From Lunularia cruciata (taxonomy: Eukaryota; Streptophyta; Marchantiopsida; Lunulariales; Lunulariaceae), in contig OX419760.1 of the NCBI GenBank assembly GCA_948567375.1, positions 14,818,001 to 14,882,000 of the forward strand: a stretch of DNA of 64,000 bases, in the 5' to 3' direction. Made by a program: the position numbers and the translations under genes. The notes below the pieces were generated by a model that was not told where the DNA came from, did not search any database, and saw nothing but the letters and a program-made list of their open reading frames with translations. Positions 10,339 to 21,620 of the stretch are shown piece after piece; within the stretch, counting starts at the first letter, position 1, and every line of letters starts with the position of its first letter.

Positions 10339-12201
10339 ATGGGGAAACTTCCGGTTTTCTTTGGCAAGGATGGAGAAGATTTGGAGGCCTTTGTGAGAGA
10401 CTTCAAGAGAGCTTGCATAGGAAACAATGAGAGGAGGAAGAATGAGTGGGCCTCATTATTACCAGATTTCTTTGAGGATGCAGCACTTACATGGTATGAG
10501 TCAGAATACCAAAAGAGAGAGAGGAGAGATGAGGAAGAGGAGTCTTGGGAGACTTTGACTTCAGCACTCATTGAGAACTTTCTTCCTGATGAGAGTTATG
10601 AGAGATTGATGAGTGAGGTTACATTTCTCAAGCAAGGAGAAGGAGAGAAAGTGAGAGTCTATGTGGAAAGAGTGGAAAAGTTAGAGTCCAGATTTCGCAT
10701 AATGTTGAGGAAGGGTGGAGATGATGTGGAGAATACAATGATTGGCATAGGGGCCATGCTCAGCAAGAATTTTGTGGGAGGGTTGAGACCACAAATTAGA
10801 AGCAAGGTGAGATATGAGAAACCTTCTTCCAAGGTTGAAGCTATCAAGATCGCAATTTGTATGGAGGAGAGTTTGGAAGGGGATGAGAGTGATTTGGTGG
10901 TGAAGGAGGTTGTGCATCCTCCTCAAGGCTACAAGTATGGTGGAACTTTTGATACTTTGGTGGCAAGGGTTGCACCACAAGTAGTGGTTGCTCCAGTTCT
11001 TGCACCTCCACCAAAAGATCCACTTCAAACCATCACACAACAACTTGCAGATCTCAAGATCAATGTGGTGCAACTATGGGAGAAGAGAGAGGTGGATCAG
11101 AATGTAGGGAGAGGGCCTAGGAGTTATGGAAACTATCCATATAGAGGAGGCCAACCAGCCAACAATTTCAATGATAGAAATTGTTTTGGTTGTGGAGGAA
11201 GAGGCCATATCCAAAGGAATTGCCCAAATTCCACTTACCATGGAGAAAGGAGTTATGAGGGAGCCAATAGAGGGAAAGAGGGAGGTAGTGAAACCCAAGT
11301 GGCTCCTAATCCCAACAAAGGTAAGGGGATAGCATCCATAGATGTGGTTGAGAGCAAGTATGAAAAGGGAGAGTGCTCAAACTCCAAGGGTCTTAATTTG
11401 GAGCTTTTGGCACAAGAGAAGAAGAGAGCTCATTTTGCAGAGGATGTTCACTCTTCTCAAGGATTTACTCCAAGCAAGGATACTCCTATGTCTACTAGGA
11501 GCTCTTGCACCTCAACACCATCAACAACAAAGACTCCAAGGAAGAAGTTGGGGATGGAGGATTTCTTGATTTCAAAGCAACAATGGAACTACAATGTGTT
11601 GGAGGATGTTGGTAGTCACAAGGCTAACATCACAGTGGGCCAATTGATTGCTTTGAACCCTACCTTGAGAAAGGAGCTTAGAGGTGGTTTGAGTTCTAGA
11701 AGGAGCAAGAAGAAGAAGAAGGCAAAAGTTCCAATATCAATGGGGGTGGTGGATACCAAGCCAGCACCATGGGAGGCTTGTGAATATGCCTCCAAGATTG
11801 ATGTGAGAGTGAATGGTCACAACATCAAGGATGCATTGGTTGATGGAGGATCAGCAGTGAATGCCATGTCAGAAAGGTTGATGAAGAAGTTGGGTATGAT
11901 ACCCTCAAGACCTTCAACATTTGTGGTGAGCATGGCAAACAAGCAACAAGTTTGACCAGTAGGAGTGATAGATAAGGTGGTAGTTTCAGTTATGGGAGTT
12001 CAAAATCTCATGACTTTCCAAGTCTTGAAATATTCAAGCTATGACTTACTTCTTGGGAGGCCATGGTTGAGAGCAGCACGCACAACTGATCAATGGCACA
12101 AAGGGTACTTGAGGATTGGGCCATCAAACCATAGAGTCACAGTTCTTGTGACTAACACCACCAACACTTCACATTCAGATACACCATCTTCTGATTATTA
12201 G
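10339..12201 (+). pseudogene. Element B gag and protease
   Basis: The frame opens with 'MGKLPVFFGKDGEDLEAFVR' and reads 538 codons. First comes the Retrotrans_gag capsid domain (residues about 5-180, 'AALTWYESEY', 'ALIENFLPDESYERLMSE'), then a basic nucleocapsid with a perfect CCHC knuckle 'CFGCGGRGHIQRNC' (near residue 285), a Lys-rich stretch, and the protease active site 'ALVDGGSAVNAM' near residue 510. The plant-type D-G-G-S replaces D-S-G. A TGA at 11953-11955 breaks the frame. It resumes in phase with 'YDLLLGRPWL', the second half of the protease, and meets a TAG at 12199-12201. The host-style layout would be one gag-pol frame. Confidence 0.88.
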
Positions 12202-13941
12202 GAATCAGATTCTGAAGAAGGAGCTTCAGGTGTGGACACAAGCATGGAGGAGGAGACTTCCACGGAGGAGGATGAATCCGAATCTGATTCAGATGTGTAT
12301 CCCTTGTGTGCTATGGATTTTGCACCTAAGCTAGAGGTTTTGAAGGACCCAAACAAATCACCATTGACACTTGAGGAGGTAGAGAGAAGGTTAGCTACCC
12401 TCAAGTATGGTCCAAATGTTACCAAGGAGGAGAAGGTGAGATTTGAGGAGATTTTCTGCAAGTTCATCCATGTGTTTGCTTTTAGTTACAGGGATTTGAA
12501 GGAAGTCACCTTGGAGGAGCACAAGATAGAGGTGGAGTCACATGCACGACCAATCCGCCAAAAGCAACATCGCATTAGCCCACCAATATCTTTGGTTGTG
12601 AAGGAGGAGATTGAAAAGCTCAAGGAGGCTGGATTTATCTTTGAGGTGGAGAATTTAGAATGGGTGTCTCCAATTGTCATTGTGAAGAAAAAGAATGGTA
12701 AGCTTTGGGTATGTGTGGATTACAAGAAGCTTAATGTTGTTACCAAGAAGGACTACTACCCATTGTCATTCATTGATGAGATCTTGGAGGAGGTTGCAGG
12801 TCATGAGAGGTACAATTTTGGAGATGGTTATAGTGGATACAACCAAATCAAGATTACACCAGAGCATCAACAACTCACCACGTTCACCACACCTTGGGGA
12901 ACTTACACTTTCAAGGTCATGCCTTTTGGGCTTTGCAATGCTCTAGCCACATTCCAACGGTTCATGAATAAGGTATTTGAACCTTTCATTGGGAAATTTG
13001 TCAGAGACTTCATTGATGACTTTTGTGTCTATGGAAGCAAGGAGGAGCACTTTGAGCACCTAATAAAAGTCTTGCAACGCTTGGATGAGGCAAATGCATC
13101 ACTCAACCCAGAGAAGTGCATTTTTGGATGTGAAGAAGGTCTACTTTTGGGGCACATCATCTCCAAGGATGGAAAAGCAGTTGATCCTAAGAAGGTGAGG
13201 AAAATCTCAGACCTTCCATTCCCTTCAAGCTTGACAAAGTTACGCCAATTATTGGGGATGGTTGGATACTATATGAGGTTCATCTTCTCATTTTCCAACA
13301 AGGCTTATGCATTGACCATCTACATGAAGGAGGGTGTAGATTACAAAGTGATTTTGGAGGACAAGGAGGCTCTCAAAGCTTTTGAGGAGCTCATGCAATC
13401 CCTTGTTGTAGCTCCAATTCTTGCTAAACCTGATTGGAGTAAGCCTTTCATCCTCTACACTAATGCTTCTAATGTAGCTATAGGATGCACTCTTAGTCAA
13501 TTAGACCAAGATGGGCATGATCATCCAATAGCTTATGCTAGTAGGCAGATGGTTTCAACAGAGAAGAACTACTCTGTCATGGAGAGAGAAGGGTTGGCAG
13601 TGATCTTTGGTCTCAAGAAGTTTAGACACTACTTGATTGGAGGGAAAGCCACCATTGTCACGGATCACAAGGCTTTGAAGTACATCTTCAACAAGCCTGA
13701 TGTTGAAGGGAGACTAGCAAGATGGATGATACTCTTATTTGAGTATGACTACACCATTGAGGATAGGCCAAGAAAGAAACATGCAAATGTTGATTTGTTA
13801 TCTAGAACCTATGATCATGATGGAGATGAGCCAGAGGATGATTCCTTCCCGGATGAGGAGCTCATGACAATCTCAGTCACTCAAGAGGTTCCAATGGAGT
13901 ACAAGGAGATTTTGGATTTTGTGACAAGAGTAACTATCTAG
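12202..13941 (+). pseudogene. Element B reverse transcriptase and RNase H
   Basis: In phase with gag-protease, 569 codons are open from 12232. RT motifs: 'WVSPIVIVKKKNGKLWVCVD', 'FGDGYSGYNQI' (usually LDxxSGYxQ), 'TPWGTYTFKVMPFGLCNA', and 'FIDDFCVYG' at the YxDD site (both Asp kept). The connection 'LLGHIISKDG' leads to RNase H with 'LYTNASNVAIGCTLSQ', where the first catalytic Asp (TDAS) is Asn, then 'SVMEREGLAVIFGLKKFRHY' (Glu kept) and 'IVTDHKALKYI' (Asp kept). A TAG ends the frame at 13939. The RNase H change would be expected to abolish activity. Confidence 0.9.
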
Positions 13942-13946
13942 AAGGG

Positions 13947-15164
13947 ATGCATGCTAGGGAGAGGAAGGCCCTTGCAGCAAGATCTAGACCTTACACAATG
14001 GTGGAGGATATTCTTTTTCACCAAGGAGCAGATGGTCTACTTCAAAGAGCAATGGGTAAGGAAGAGTCTATCCTACTCATAAAGGAGTTTCATGAAGGTT
14101 TAGTATGTGGAGGACACTTTGCAGGAAAGGTGACTGCTTTCAAGATTCTAGATGCAAGTTACCATTGGAGAGGGATTTTCAAGGATTGTCTTGATTATTG
14201 CAAAACTTGTCATGTTTGTCAAGCTTTTGCTAGAAAATCTACATCCACTCCACCACTTAGATCAATTCCATTGCTAGGACCTTTTGAAAAGTGGGGAATT
14301 GATTTTGTAGGTCCTCTCAATAGAACCCCAAGGAACAATTGGTACATTGTGGTAGTTACTGATTATCTTACCAAGTGGGTTGATGCTAGACCATTGAGGG
14401 ACAAGAATGAAGATGAAGTGGGTAGATTTCTTTATGAACGCATTATCACTAGGTTTGGATGCACTTTGGAGTTGGTTTCTGATAGAGGAGGAGAGTTTAT
14501 AGGAAGCATTACTACAGCCATGTTATGACATTTCTCTATCACACATAGAGTAACTACATCCTATAAGCCAAATTCCAATGGCTTGGCAGAGAGAACCAAT
14601 CAGACCTTGTGCATGATGTTGGCCAAAGATGCAGAAATGGAGGGAGCTAAACATCATTGGGACAAGAGGATTCATGCAGTTTTGTGGGAGTATAGGACAA
14701 CCATGAAGACTTCCACCGGATATTCTCCATTTCAATTGGTGTATGGTATTGAGTCTACCTTACCTATTCACTTTGATCTTCCTACCTTCCAAAGCATTCA
14801 TAGGAGATTGAAGAAAGCACAAGGAGGTGATGTAGAGAAGTCAAGGAAGGAACAACTCATGGAGTTGGAAGAGGCAAGAGCAGTTGCTATGGTTTGAGTG
14901 GAGCAAGCCCAAAGGAAACAAAAGGAGAGCTATGACAAGCGAGAAGGCAAGAAGAAGGTGGGGCCTTTCAAAGAAGGTGATAAGGTAATGTTGTTTGATT
15001 CCATTCAATTCAAGAGAGTGCAAAAGAAGTTTTTGCCTAAGTACTTTGGACCTTTCATAGTGGAGAAGGTGTGGGGCAATTACACCTATGATCTCAAGGA
15101 GTTGGGAGGAAGACACTTTGATAGGATTAACCATGATAAGTTGAAGATGTACCATAGAAGGTAG
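13947..15164 (+). pseudogene. Element B integrase (no chromodomain)
   Basis: It lies in a different frame from RT, so a frameshift lies near 13941. The N-terminal HHCC zinc module is 'EFHEGLVCGGHFAGK..DYCKTCHVC'. The catalytic core has 'WGIDFVGPL' (first Asp), 'LVSDRGGEF' (second Asp) and 'NGLAERTNQTL' (Glu), so D,D,E is complete. TGA stops at 14526 and 14895 interrupt the frame. The C-terminal part (14898-15164) has 'GDKVMLFDSIQF' and 'FLPKYFGPFIVEKV', a GPY/F-like module, and ends 'NHDKLKMYHRR' with no chromodomain. The polypurine side of the 3' LTR ('CCGAGGGTAAA') follows within 50 bases. Confidence 0.9.
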
Positions 15165-15213
15165 AGAGACCTTCACTTTGAAGACAAAGTGAAAACTTAG
15201 TCCGAGGGTAAAT

Positions 15214-15804
15214 GTAACACCCATTTGTGCATGTGTGTGGTACTGTGATATTTAGCTTGGTATTACAAGTACTTAAGAGATATTATTTATATAGAGATAA
15301 ATGATGGTTCTATATTAGTCATGGTTAGCTAAAGTTAGTCATAGCTAAGATAGAGGGGACCTTACTTTAGAGGAAGTAGAAAAGATGAGCACCACTATTT
15401 TGGACTTTAGTGTGTTGACTTGGTATTATTCCTAGGTGTTTGGCTTTGAGGAAAGAGTTGAGAACTCTTGGGCCCGCAAGCCTTTTTGTTTTGGATTCTT
15501 CTTTAGTCCAAGGACAGCCCATGTGAAGGTATCCTTGATTTAGTGGTTGGGTCAAGATAAGACCACATGCTTAGGGGAATATGCCCATGTGAATGGATAT
15601 TCCTTTCTACTTTTGACTTTACTTGACTTTTAGTCTAGTAACTTGAGTTACTGCGGTAATTAGTAACTTTGGTACGTAACTATTTCACAAGTATATAAAC
15701 AAGGGGTGAGGAGGTATTGATCATCCTTTCATTTGCAACTATCTCTCTCTCATTGAGTTCTCTAGTGAGCAATGTCTTGAGTCTTGGAGTGTTCGCCTTG
15801 GTGG
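15214..15804 (+). repeat. 3' LTR of element B, truncated
   Basis: Matches 8082-8673 of the 5' LTR at about 99 %. The last 99 bases are missing. At 15797-15804 the sequence switches within CCTTGGTGG to the RNase H region of A3. Confidence 0.92.
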
Positions 15805-16104
15805 CATAATGCCTCCATTCCTTGGTGGCATATACCATTGCAAGTTGTTCTCAATCTTGAGCAAAGTTATTTCTTGCAATTGTATTTAGTTGGTGAGACA
15901 CAAAGGCAATGGGATGTAGTCCATTTGGGAATTCTTGTTGCAAAACAACTCCAATTGCAAAGTTAGAAGCATCAAAATCAACCACACAAGGTAGTTGAGG
16001 ATCATATGATTGAAGAATGGGTCTTGAAGACACCATATGCTTCACTTTTGGGAATGCTTCTTCATACTTGGTGGTCTACTAGAAGTTTGAGTTCTTTCCC
16101 AAGA
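15805..16104 (-). pseudogene. A3 RNase H fragment
   Basis: The minus strand encodes 'HMVSSRPILQSYDPQL', 'CVVDFDASNFAIGVVLQQE', with the RNase H Asp in DFDAS, and 'HPIAFVSHQLN'. It is bounded by the B junction and by the A2 LTR with its CAAGA duplication (16100-16104). It continues as RT at 26956. Confidence 0.85.
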
Positions 16105-16530
16105 TGTAAAAGACCAAACCCAAGGAGAGAAATAGGAGAATAGAAACTCACATTGGGACACTTGAATGAGGGAAAACTCCAAATGCCTAGCATGAGCTTT
16201 GGCTTTGGTATTTATAGGTAGCATACAAGGCACTTGAGAAGCTTCTCCAAAATTTTCCTCAAGCCACTTTCTTAGAGTGCAAGCCAAGTTAACTAGGAAG
16301 CTTCTCAAGAAGCTTCCTTCTAGAAGCCGCCTACTTGGTGTGCAAGCTAAGCTAGTTGGAAGCTTCTAGAAGCTTCCTTCTAGAAGCTACTTACTTAAGG
16401 TGCAAGCTAAGCTAACCATGAAGCTTCCCAAGAAGCTTCCTAGATACTTCCGGAATATTCTAGGCTAATTTGTCTTATGTGCTACTTCGTGAGCCCGACT
16501 GACTTTGTCGTTAAACTCCATATTGTTACA
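16105..16530 (-). repeat. 3' LTR of A2
   Basis: TGTAAAAGACC..TTGTTACA on the plus strand. TATA (TATTTATAGG) lies at 16209-16218. A perfect four-unit heat-shock-element-like block GGAAGCTTCTAGAAGCTTCC sits at 16358-16377, upstream of it in the element's orientation. Confidence 0.93.
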
Positions 16531-17770
16531 TATTCCCCCGCTGCTAGTTGGTGATGTCCTTGTCGCCAATGAAGCTTCAAATTCCTGGATGGCCGTCTAT
16601 GCATTGTGGAGGTGAGAAAGAGGTTCCCAGATGGCATCATGAAGGGGATACCCTTTCCAAAGGACCTTGTACTCCATATGTTGGCGACGGCCTCGTTGAA
16701 TGTGGCGATGCGCAAGGATACAATAAACTTTGTACTCCTCATGATCATTGATAGGGATAGGAAGAGGGGGAGGTTGGACTCAAGAGGAAAAGGAAGAGGG
16801 GTTAGGAAGAGGGGTTAGGAACAAAGGGTTTCAACTTGGAAACATGAAAGATAGGATGGATACGCATGTGACAAGGCAAGGCAAGACGATAAGCAACAGG
16901 AGAGACAATTTGGGTGATATCAAAGGGTCATATCCAATTAGGGGCAAGTTTACAAACTTGGGTATCAAGTGGGAGAGGGAGGTTACTAGAGGATAGCATG
17001 ACTTTATCACCAACTTCGAAGGTGAGATTTTGACGATGGTGGTCCGCATATTGTTTTTGGCAATTCTGAGCAACATGGAGGTGAGACTTGGCTTGTTGGA
17101 GAGATTGGCATATAGTGGTCAAGAATGTGGAAGTATGAGGAACCTGAGATGGAGGGGGAGCAAGAAGAGAATCTGGAACAAGCGGATCTTGGCCGAAATT
17201 GAGAAAGAAAGGGGAGAATCCTATACTTTCCTGTTTGGAATTGTTGTAGGCCAATTCGGCAGTGGCAAGACATTCATCCCAATTGGTATGGTGGACATTG
17301 ACAAAGGCACACAACATATCCTCCAATGTACGATTTGTACGTTTGGTTTGTCTAGCAGTTTAAGGATGATAGGCCATGAACAAAGCAAGCTTGGTGCCGA
17401 GTAGCTAAAAGAGTGCTTGCCAAAACTTCTTGGTAAAGCGAGGATCACGGTTGGAGATGAGTACGTGTGGCATTCCATGATGCTTGAAGACATTGTCGAA
17501 GTAGATTTTTGCTAAGGTTGGAGCATCCACGGTATCACAGGTTGGTGCCAAGTGGATTTTCTTACTAAGCTTATCCACAAACACCACAATGGCGGTGTGT
17601 CCTTGTTTTGTCTTTGGCAAGGATGTGATGAGATCCAAGCTCACATGCTCCCAACGAGCTGATGGAACGGCAAGCGGTTGAAGGAGTCCACCCGGCTTCT
17701 GGTTGCTGGCCTTGTTATGTTGGCAGCTCTCACACGATCGAACAAATTCTCGAACATCCCATGTCATGTT
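16531..17770 (-). pseudogene. A2 integrase with chromodomain
   Basis: Zinc-module end 'SCESCQHNK' and core 'WEHVSLDLITSLPKTKQGH' (first Asp) lie in the open stretch 17767-17405. The second catalytic Asp of 'ISDRDPRF' reads Asn ('LISNRDPRF'). After a stop, 'TLEDMLCAFVNVHHTNWDE' carries the core Glu region. The GPY/F-like module and a decayed chromodomain in other frames run down to about 16560. The polypurine side before the LTR reads on the minus strand GCGGGGGAATA. Confidence 0.85.
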
Positions 17771-19222
17771 GGGCCACCATCATTGACGTTGGAGGGTACC
17801 CGAGGTCTTGTCCACACCCATGTGACCAGCGATGGGTAAATCATGGGCTTCTTGAAGGCGCACAAGTCAAAGATCACCTTTGGCTGGAACATAGATCCGG
17901 TCCGCATGGAATAGAAGGCCTTCCTTGAAGGAGAAGGTGTTGTACTCCTTGTCACCTATTGTTAGCCAACCATGTACCACTTGGAAGAAGGGATCTTGCT
18001 GTAGGGCTAACCAAAACTCGTTATGAATCTTGGGATCAATTGACACTGTCGTGATTGTTGCCGCGATGAGAGGAAGAGACTTCAAATCAAGTCGTCGTGA
18101 TAGAACATCAGGGATGACATGGAACCGACCTGGTTTGTACTCAAGTTTGATGTCGAAAAATTGGAGTTGCTCTTCCCATCGATGATGTCGACTCTTCATG
18201 TGCTCTAGGTGTAAGGTCTGCAACAATGGCTTGTGATCAGTTTGCATGATCATTTGTTTCCCCAAGAGATAATGCCTCCATACCTTGGTGGCATATACCA
18301 TTGCAAGTTGTTCCCAATCTCAAGCAGAGTAATTTCTTTCAGCTGTATTTATTTGGCGAGACACAAAGGCAATAGGATGCAGTCCATCTAGAAATTCTTG
18401 TTGCAACACAACTCCAATTGCAAAGTTAGAAGCATCAAAATCAACCACACAAGGTAGTTGAGGATCATATGGTTGAAGAATGGGTCTTGAAGACACCATA
18501 TGCTTTAACTCTGGAATGCTTCTTCATGCTTGGTGGTCCATTGGAAGCTTGAGTTCTTTCCCAAGAGGTCAGTCAATGGTGCAGCCACGTGAGCATAATA
18601 ATGGATGAACCGTTGGTAAAAACTGGCCAATCCATTGAATGCTCGTACTTCGGTAGCATGCTTTGGGGTAGGCCAATCAGTAATGGTCTAGATCTTCTCT
18701 TCTTCCATCTTGATCCCCTCTGATGAGATCTTATGACCCAATAAGGTAACCTCTTTCTGCCAAAAAGCACACTTTGACTTCTTGCAGTAAAATTTCCACT
18801 CTCGTAGTCGTCTTAGGAATTCTCATACATGATTCATGTGTTCTGCCTTTGTCCTACTATAGATTAAGATATCATCTAAGAACACTACCACGGACTGATC
18901 CAATAGTCCCTCCAACAGCCGATGCATCTAATCCATGAAGACTACTGGAGCATTAGTGACTCCGAAAGGTAGAAGTCTCCACTCAAAATGTCCATACCTT
19001 GTGCGAAAGGTAGTCTTTTGCACGTCTTCTCCTTCAATAGGAATTTGCCAATAGCCGCTACAAAGATCTAGCTTGGAAAAGTAGCGTGCTCCACTTAATT
19101 GATCAAGCAAGTCATCTATCCGAGGCAAGGGATATGCATTCTTCATGGTTTGCTTATTGAGCCCACGGTAATCAATACAAAAATGAAGTCCTCCATCCTT
19201 CTTTGGAACAAATAGTACCGAT
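17771..19222 (-). pseudogene. A2 reverse transcriptase (C-terminal part) and RNase H
   Basis: The RT piece 19222-18500 contains '[20 protein letters not shown]', '[14 protein letters not shown]', '[15 protein letters not shown]' and 'VFLDDILIYS' (FxDD form). RNase H follows with 'MQTDHKPLLQTL', then the tether 'KPGRFHVIPDVLSRR'. An open stretch 18301-17867 covers the RNase H end and integrase start. The first half of the RT lies beyond element C, at 24412-24561. Confidence 0.85.
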
Positions 19223-19227
19223 GCTCC

Positions 19228-19245
19228 TGTGGTACCCACATTTTT
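19228..19245 (+). repeat. Left terminal inverted repeat of element C
   Basis: TGTGGTACCCACATTTTT. It pairs with 24389-24406 with one mismatch. Confidence 0.8.
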
Positions 19246-19318
19246 CATTTTGGACGAGTTTAGAAGAAGAAATGCCTTGCTGAAACCAAATAGAGAAGAA
19301 ATGAGTGCAAACTTGTGT

Positions 19319-19735
19319 TTTGATCAGACCCGAGGAAGTCAATTTCGTGTAAGAGGAAGAAGGGCTCGGTTTGGATCAGACCCTAAGAAGCTTACTTTGT
19401 GTCAGAGGAGGGAAAAACTCGGATCAGACGTTAAGGAGTGCAGACGCCAAAAGAGAAATAGAAGTTGCAAGTCAGGATTCTTGCGGGGGCCATATCTTAG
19501 TGACCACAACTCCAAATCAAGCATGTTATATCTTGTTGGAAGCGTCTCGTTCAGGGCTTTCCATTGCCACCAAAATCACAAAGTTTAGAGATCTATAGAA
19601 GAAGTTAGAAGCATTTGAAGTTTCTGGAGTAGATGTACTTTGGGTCAAAGTGTCTTCGGGTCAATGTGATTTCGGATTTTGTACTTCGGACTTCGGGTTT
19701 ACATGACTTCGGGTCTAAAGACTTTACCTCAAGAT
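19319..19735. repeat. Subterminal repeats of element C
   Basis: A 'GGATCAGACCC'-type motif recurs at about 50-base spacing (near 19323, 19373, 19421). Then CTTCGGGT-type motifs recur between 19650 and 19725. The right end has the same CTTCGGG and ACTTTGGGTC words in inverted orientation (24265-24312), as expected for binding sites near both ends of a mobile element. Confidence 0.5.
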
Positions 19736-20094
19736 GAAGATGACTAAATCAGAGGTAGTAGGACCTCAGAGTGCAATGAATGTGACTTAGGGAGTTTTGC
19801 CAGAGAGATCAGAGGAAGTTAGAGTAGTGAAAGAAGATAGTTAGGATACCTATGACTTCAATTTTAGTTCTGATTGAAGATGGAACAGGAATTGAAGGAG
19901 AAATAGCAGTAATGAATAAACCCAAAGTGCAGAATCCAATAGTAAGTGTCTTTGGGTTAGTAACATGAGTGATTAGGGGAAAGTGGGTTACAAATTGAAG
20001 GTGTAGATAGTGTATTTATGCTTTCAATTACAATTCTTGACAATGACACAATAGAATTAGTAAAAGAATTGATATTAGTTAGACCTGATGTAAG

Positions 20095-20640
20095 AGAGAT
20101 AGGAGTGCATGTGTCTTTGGATTTGACATTTGACACTTTAGAGAAGAGTGGGTCGGGAGATAGAGATTTAGAAGGCTTAACTATGATAGGAATTTCATAT
20201 AAGGAAAGAGAAATGTTAGAATTAGTGGAGGAATTAGGAGTTGTGAAACTCGAGGATAGAGTAGTAGGAAGTAAAATTACTTTGGTTTGGGTTTGAAAGC
20301 CAAGGAAGAAGTAGACATTGGATCGGAGTAGTAACCAATTTGAGATTTGAATAGACAGGTATGAAAGGTTGCATTGTCATTTCGCATCTGCAGGTTAGAA
20401 GAGTTGTTGTAGAACGGTATAGTTATTAGAATTGTCAATTTGTTCACTATTTAAGAGTGGCATTTGCTGGAAATTGTTATTCAGTGCTCATTATTTTTGA
20501 GAATAGATAAAGTGAAGTGTTGTGAAGCAGTGCTCGTTGCTTGAGCTTGATTTTGAGTATCAACTTTGCAATTGTGTTTGTGAGTGTTTGGAGAAATTTG
20601 AAGTGCGAGTCAGTGCTTGTTACTCTCTTCTGGGTGTGGT
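20095..20640 (+). repeat. Left arm of a large inverted repeat in element C
   Basis: The plus strand encodes 'GVHVSLDLTFDTLEKSGSGD', then non-coding sequence with CTATTTAAGAGTGGCA. The right arm (21135-21620, minus) reads 'GVQMSLKLPSETLEKSGSRD' and the same non-coding block. The arms have drifted and enclose about 490 bases. The left arm is thus an inverted, truncated copy of the 3' end of the C gene. Confidence 0.8.
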
Positions 20641-21134
20641 TTCTACCTGAGAGATTAAAGACGCAACCAAGAAGAACTACATGTTACTGTTTGACTTTGT
20701 ATTTGACCAATTCTAACTTGTATCTCTACGGGAACGAACTTTACTTACCCAATTACCACAAAAGTGATATTTGCCGAGTTGTCACATGATTTTTGTAACA
20801 AGCATTGACTCGCAGTCTTGTCACACTCCTTAATCACAACTCCATCAAATCTTTCCAAACAATCTTGATTGTGATGATTCAAGTTCTCCCAAAAACGGCA
20901 CTTCACTGCAAAACGACTTCGCCTCAGAATTGTGTTCCACCCCTCCACTGAAGGCACAACTTCCTTGATCGAAATTGCTTCACATCAACTTCGCACTGTA
21001 CTCACAAATGCAGAATACTACCAACACTACAATTCCTTGCAGATCTGTCAAAGCATTGCTTCGATTGCACTTCACTCAAGATCAAACACACAGAATGAAG
21101 ATCAAGGCTGTGGAATCCAACATCCAACAAGCAC

Positions 21135-21620
21135 ACTGACTTGCACTTTGAATTTCTCCACACACTCATAAACATAGACACAAAGTTGATACTCAGAATC
21201 AAGCTCAAGCGACGAGCACTGCTTCACAGCACTTTGCTTTATCTATTCTCAGAAATAATGAGCACTGAACAACAATTTCATGCGAATGCCACTCTTAAAT
21301 AGTGAAGCAAATTGACAGTTCTAACAACTATACCGTTCTACAACAACTCTTCTAACCTGCAGATGCAAAATGACAATGCACCTCTTCATATTTTCTCCTT
21401 CAAATCTCAAATCGGTTACTAATCCTATCCAATGTCTACTTCTTCTTTGGCTTTCAAACCCGAACCCAAACCCTTCTTACTTCCTACTACTTTTTCCTCG
21501 GGTTTCAGATCTTCTACTTCTTCTACCAGATCTAGCAATTCTCTTTCCTAATCTGAAATTTCACTAGTGGGTAATCTATCTAACTCCTTATCTCTTGACC
21601 CACTTTTCTCTAATGTCTCT
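21135..21620 (-). repeat. Right arm of the large inverted repeat in element C
   Basis: Partner of 20095-20640. It overlaps the C-terminal codons and 3' region of the C gene. Confidence 0.8.

Larger units (their letters stand above)
8082..15804 (+). mobile_element. Element B: non-chromodomain Ty3/gypsy retrotransposon, nearly complete
   Basis: 5' LTR 8082-8772, tRNA-Asp-type PBS, long leader with an extra ORF, gag-protease, RT-RNase H, integrase without chromodomain, and a 3' LTR truncated at 15804. Over the shared 591 bases the LTRs differ at only about half a dozen positions (about 1 %), so the insertion is young. Stops at 11953, 12199, 13939, 14526 and 14895 and a frame change near 13941 inactivate it. 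PBS type and lack of a chromodomain point to the Athila/Tat side of the gypsy family. No target duplication can be seen because the 3' end is lost. Confidence 0.9.

Noticed and set aside
19229-19588. 119-codon plus-strand open frame at the left end of element C
   Set aside because: It overlaps the inverted terminus and the subterminal repeats, has no counterpart at the right end and no recognisable domain.
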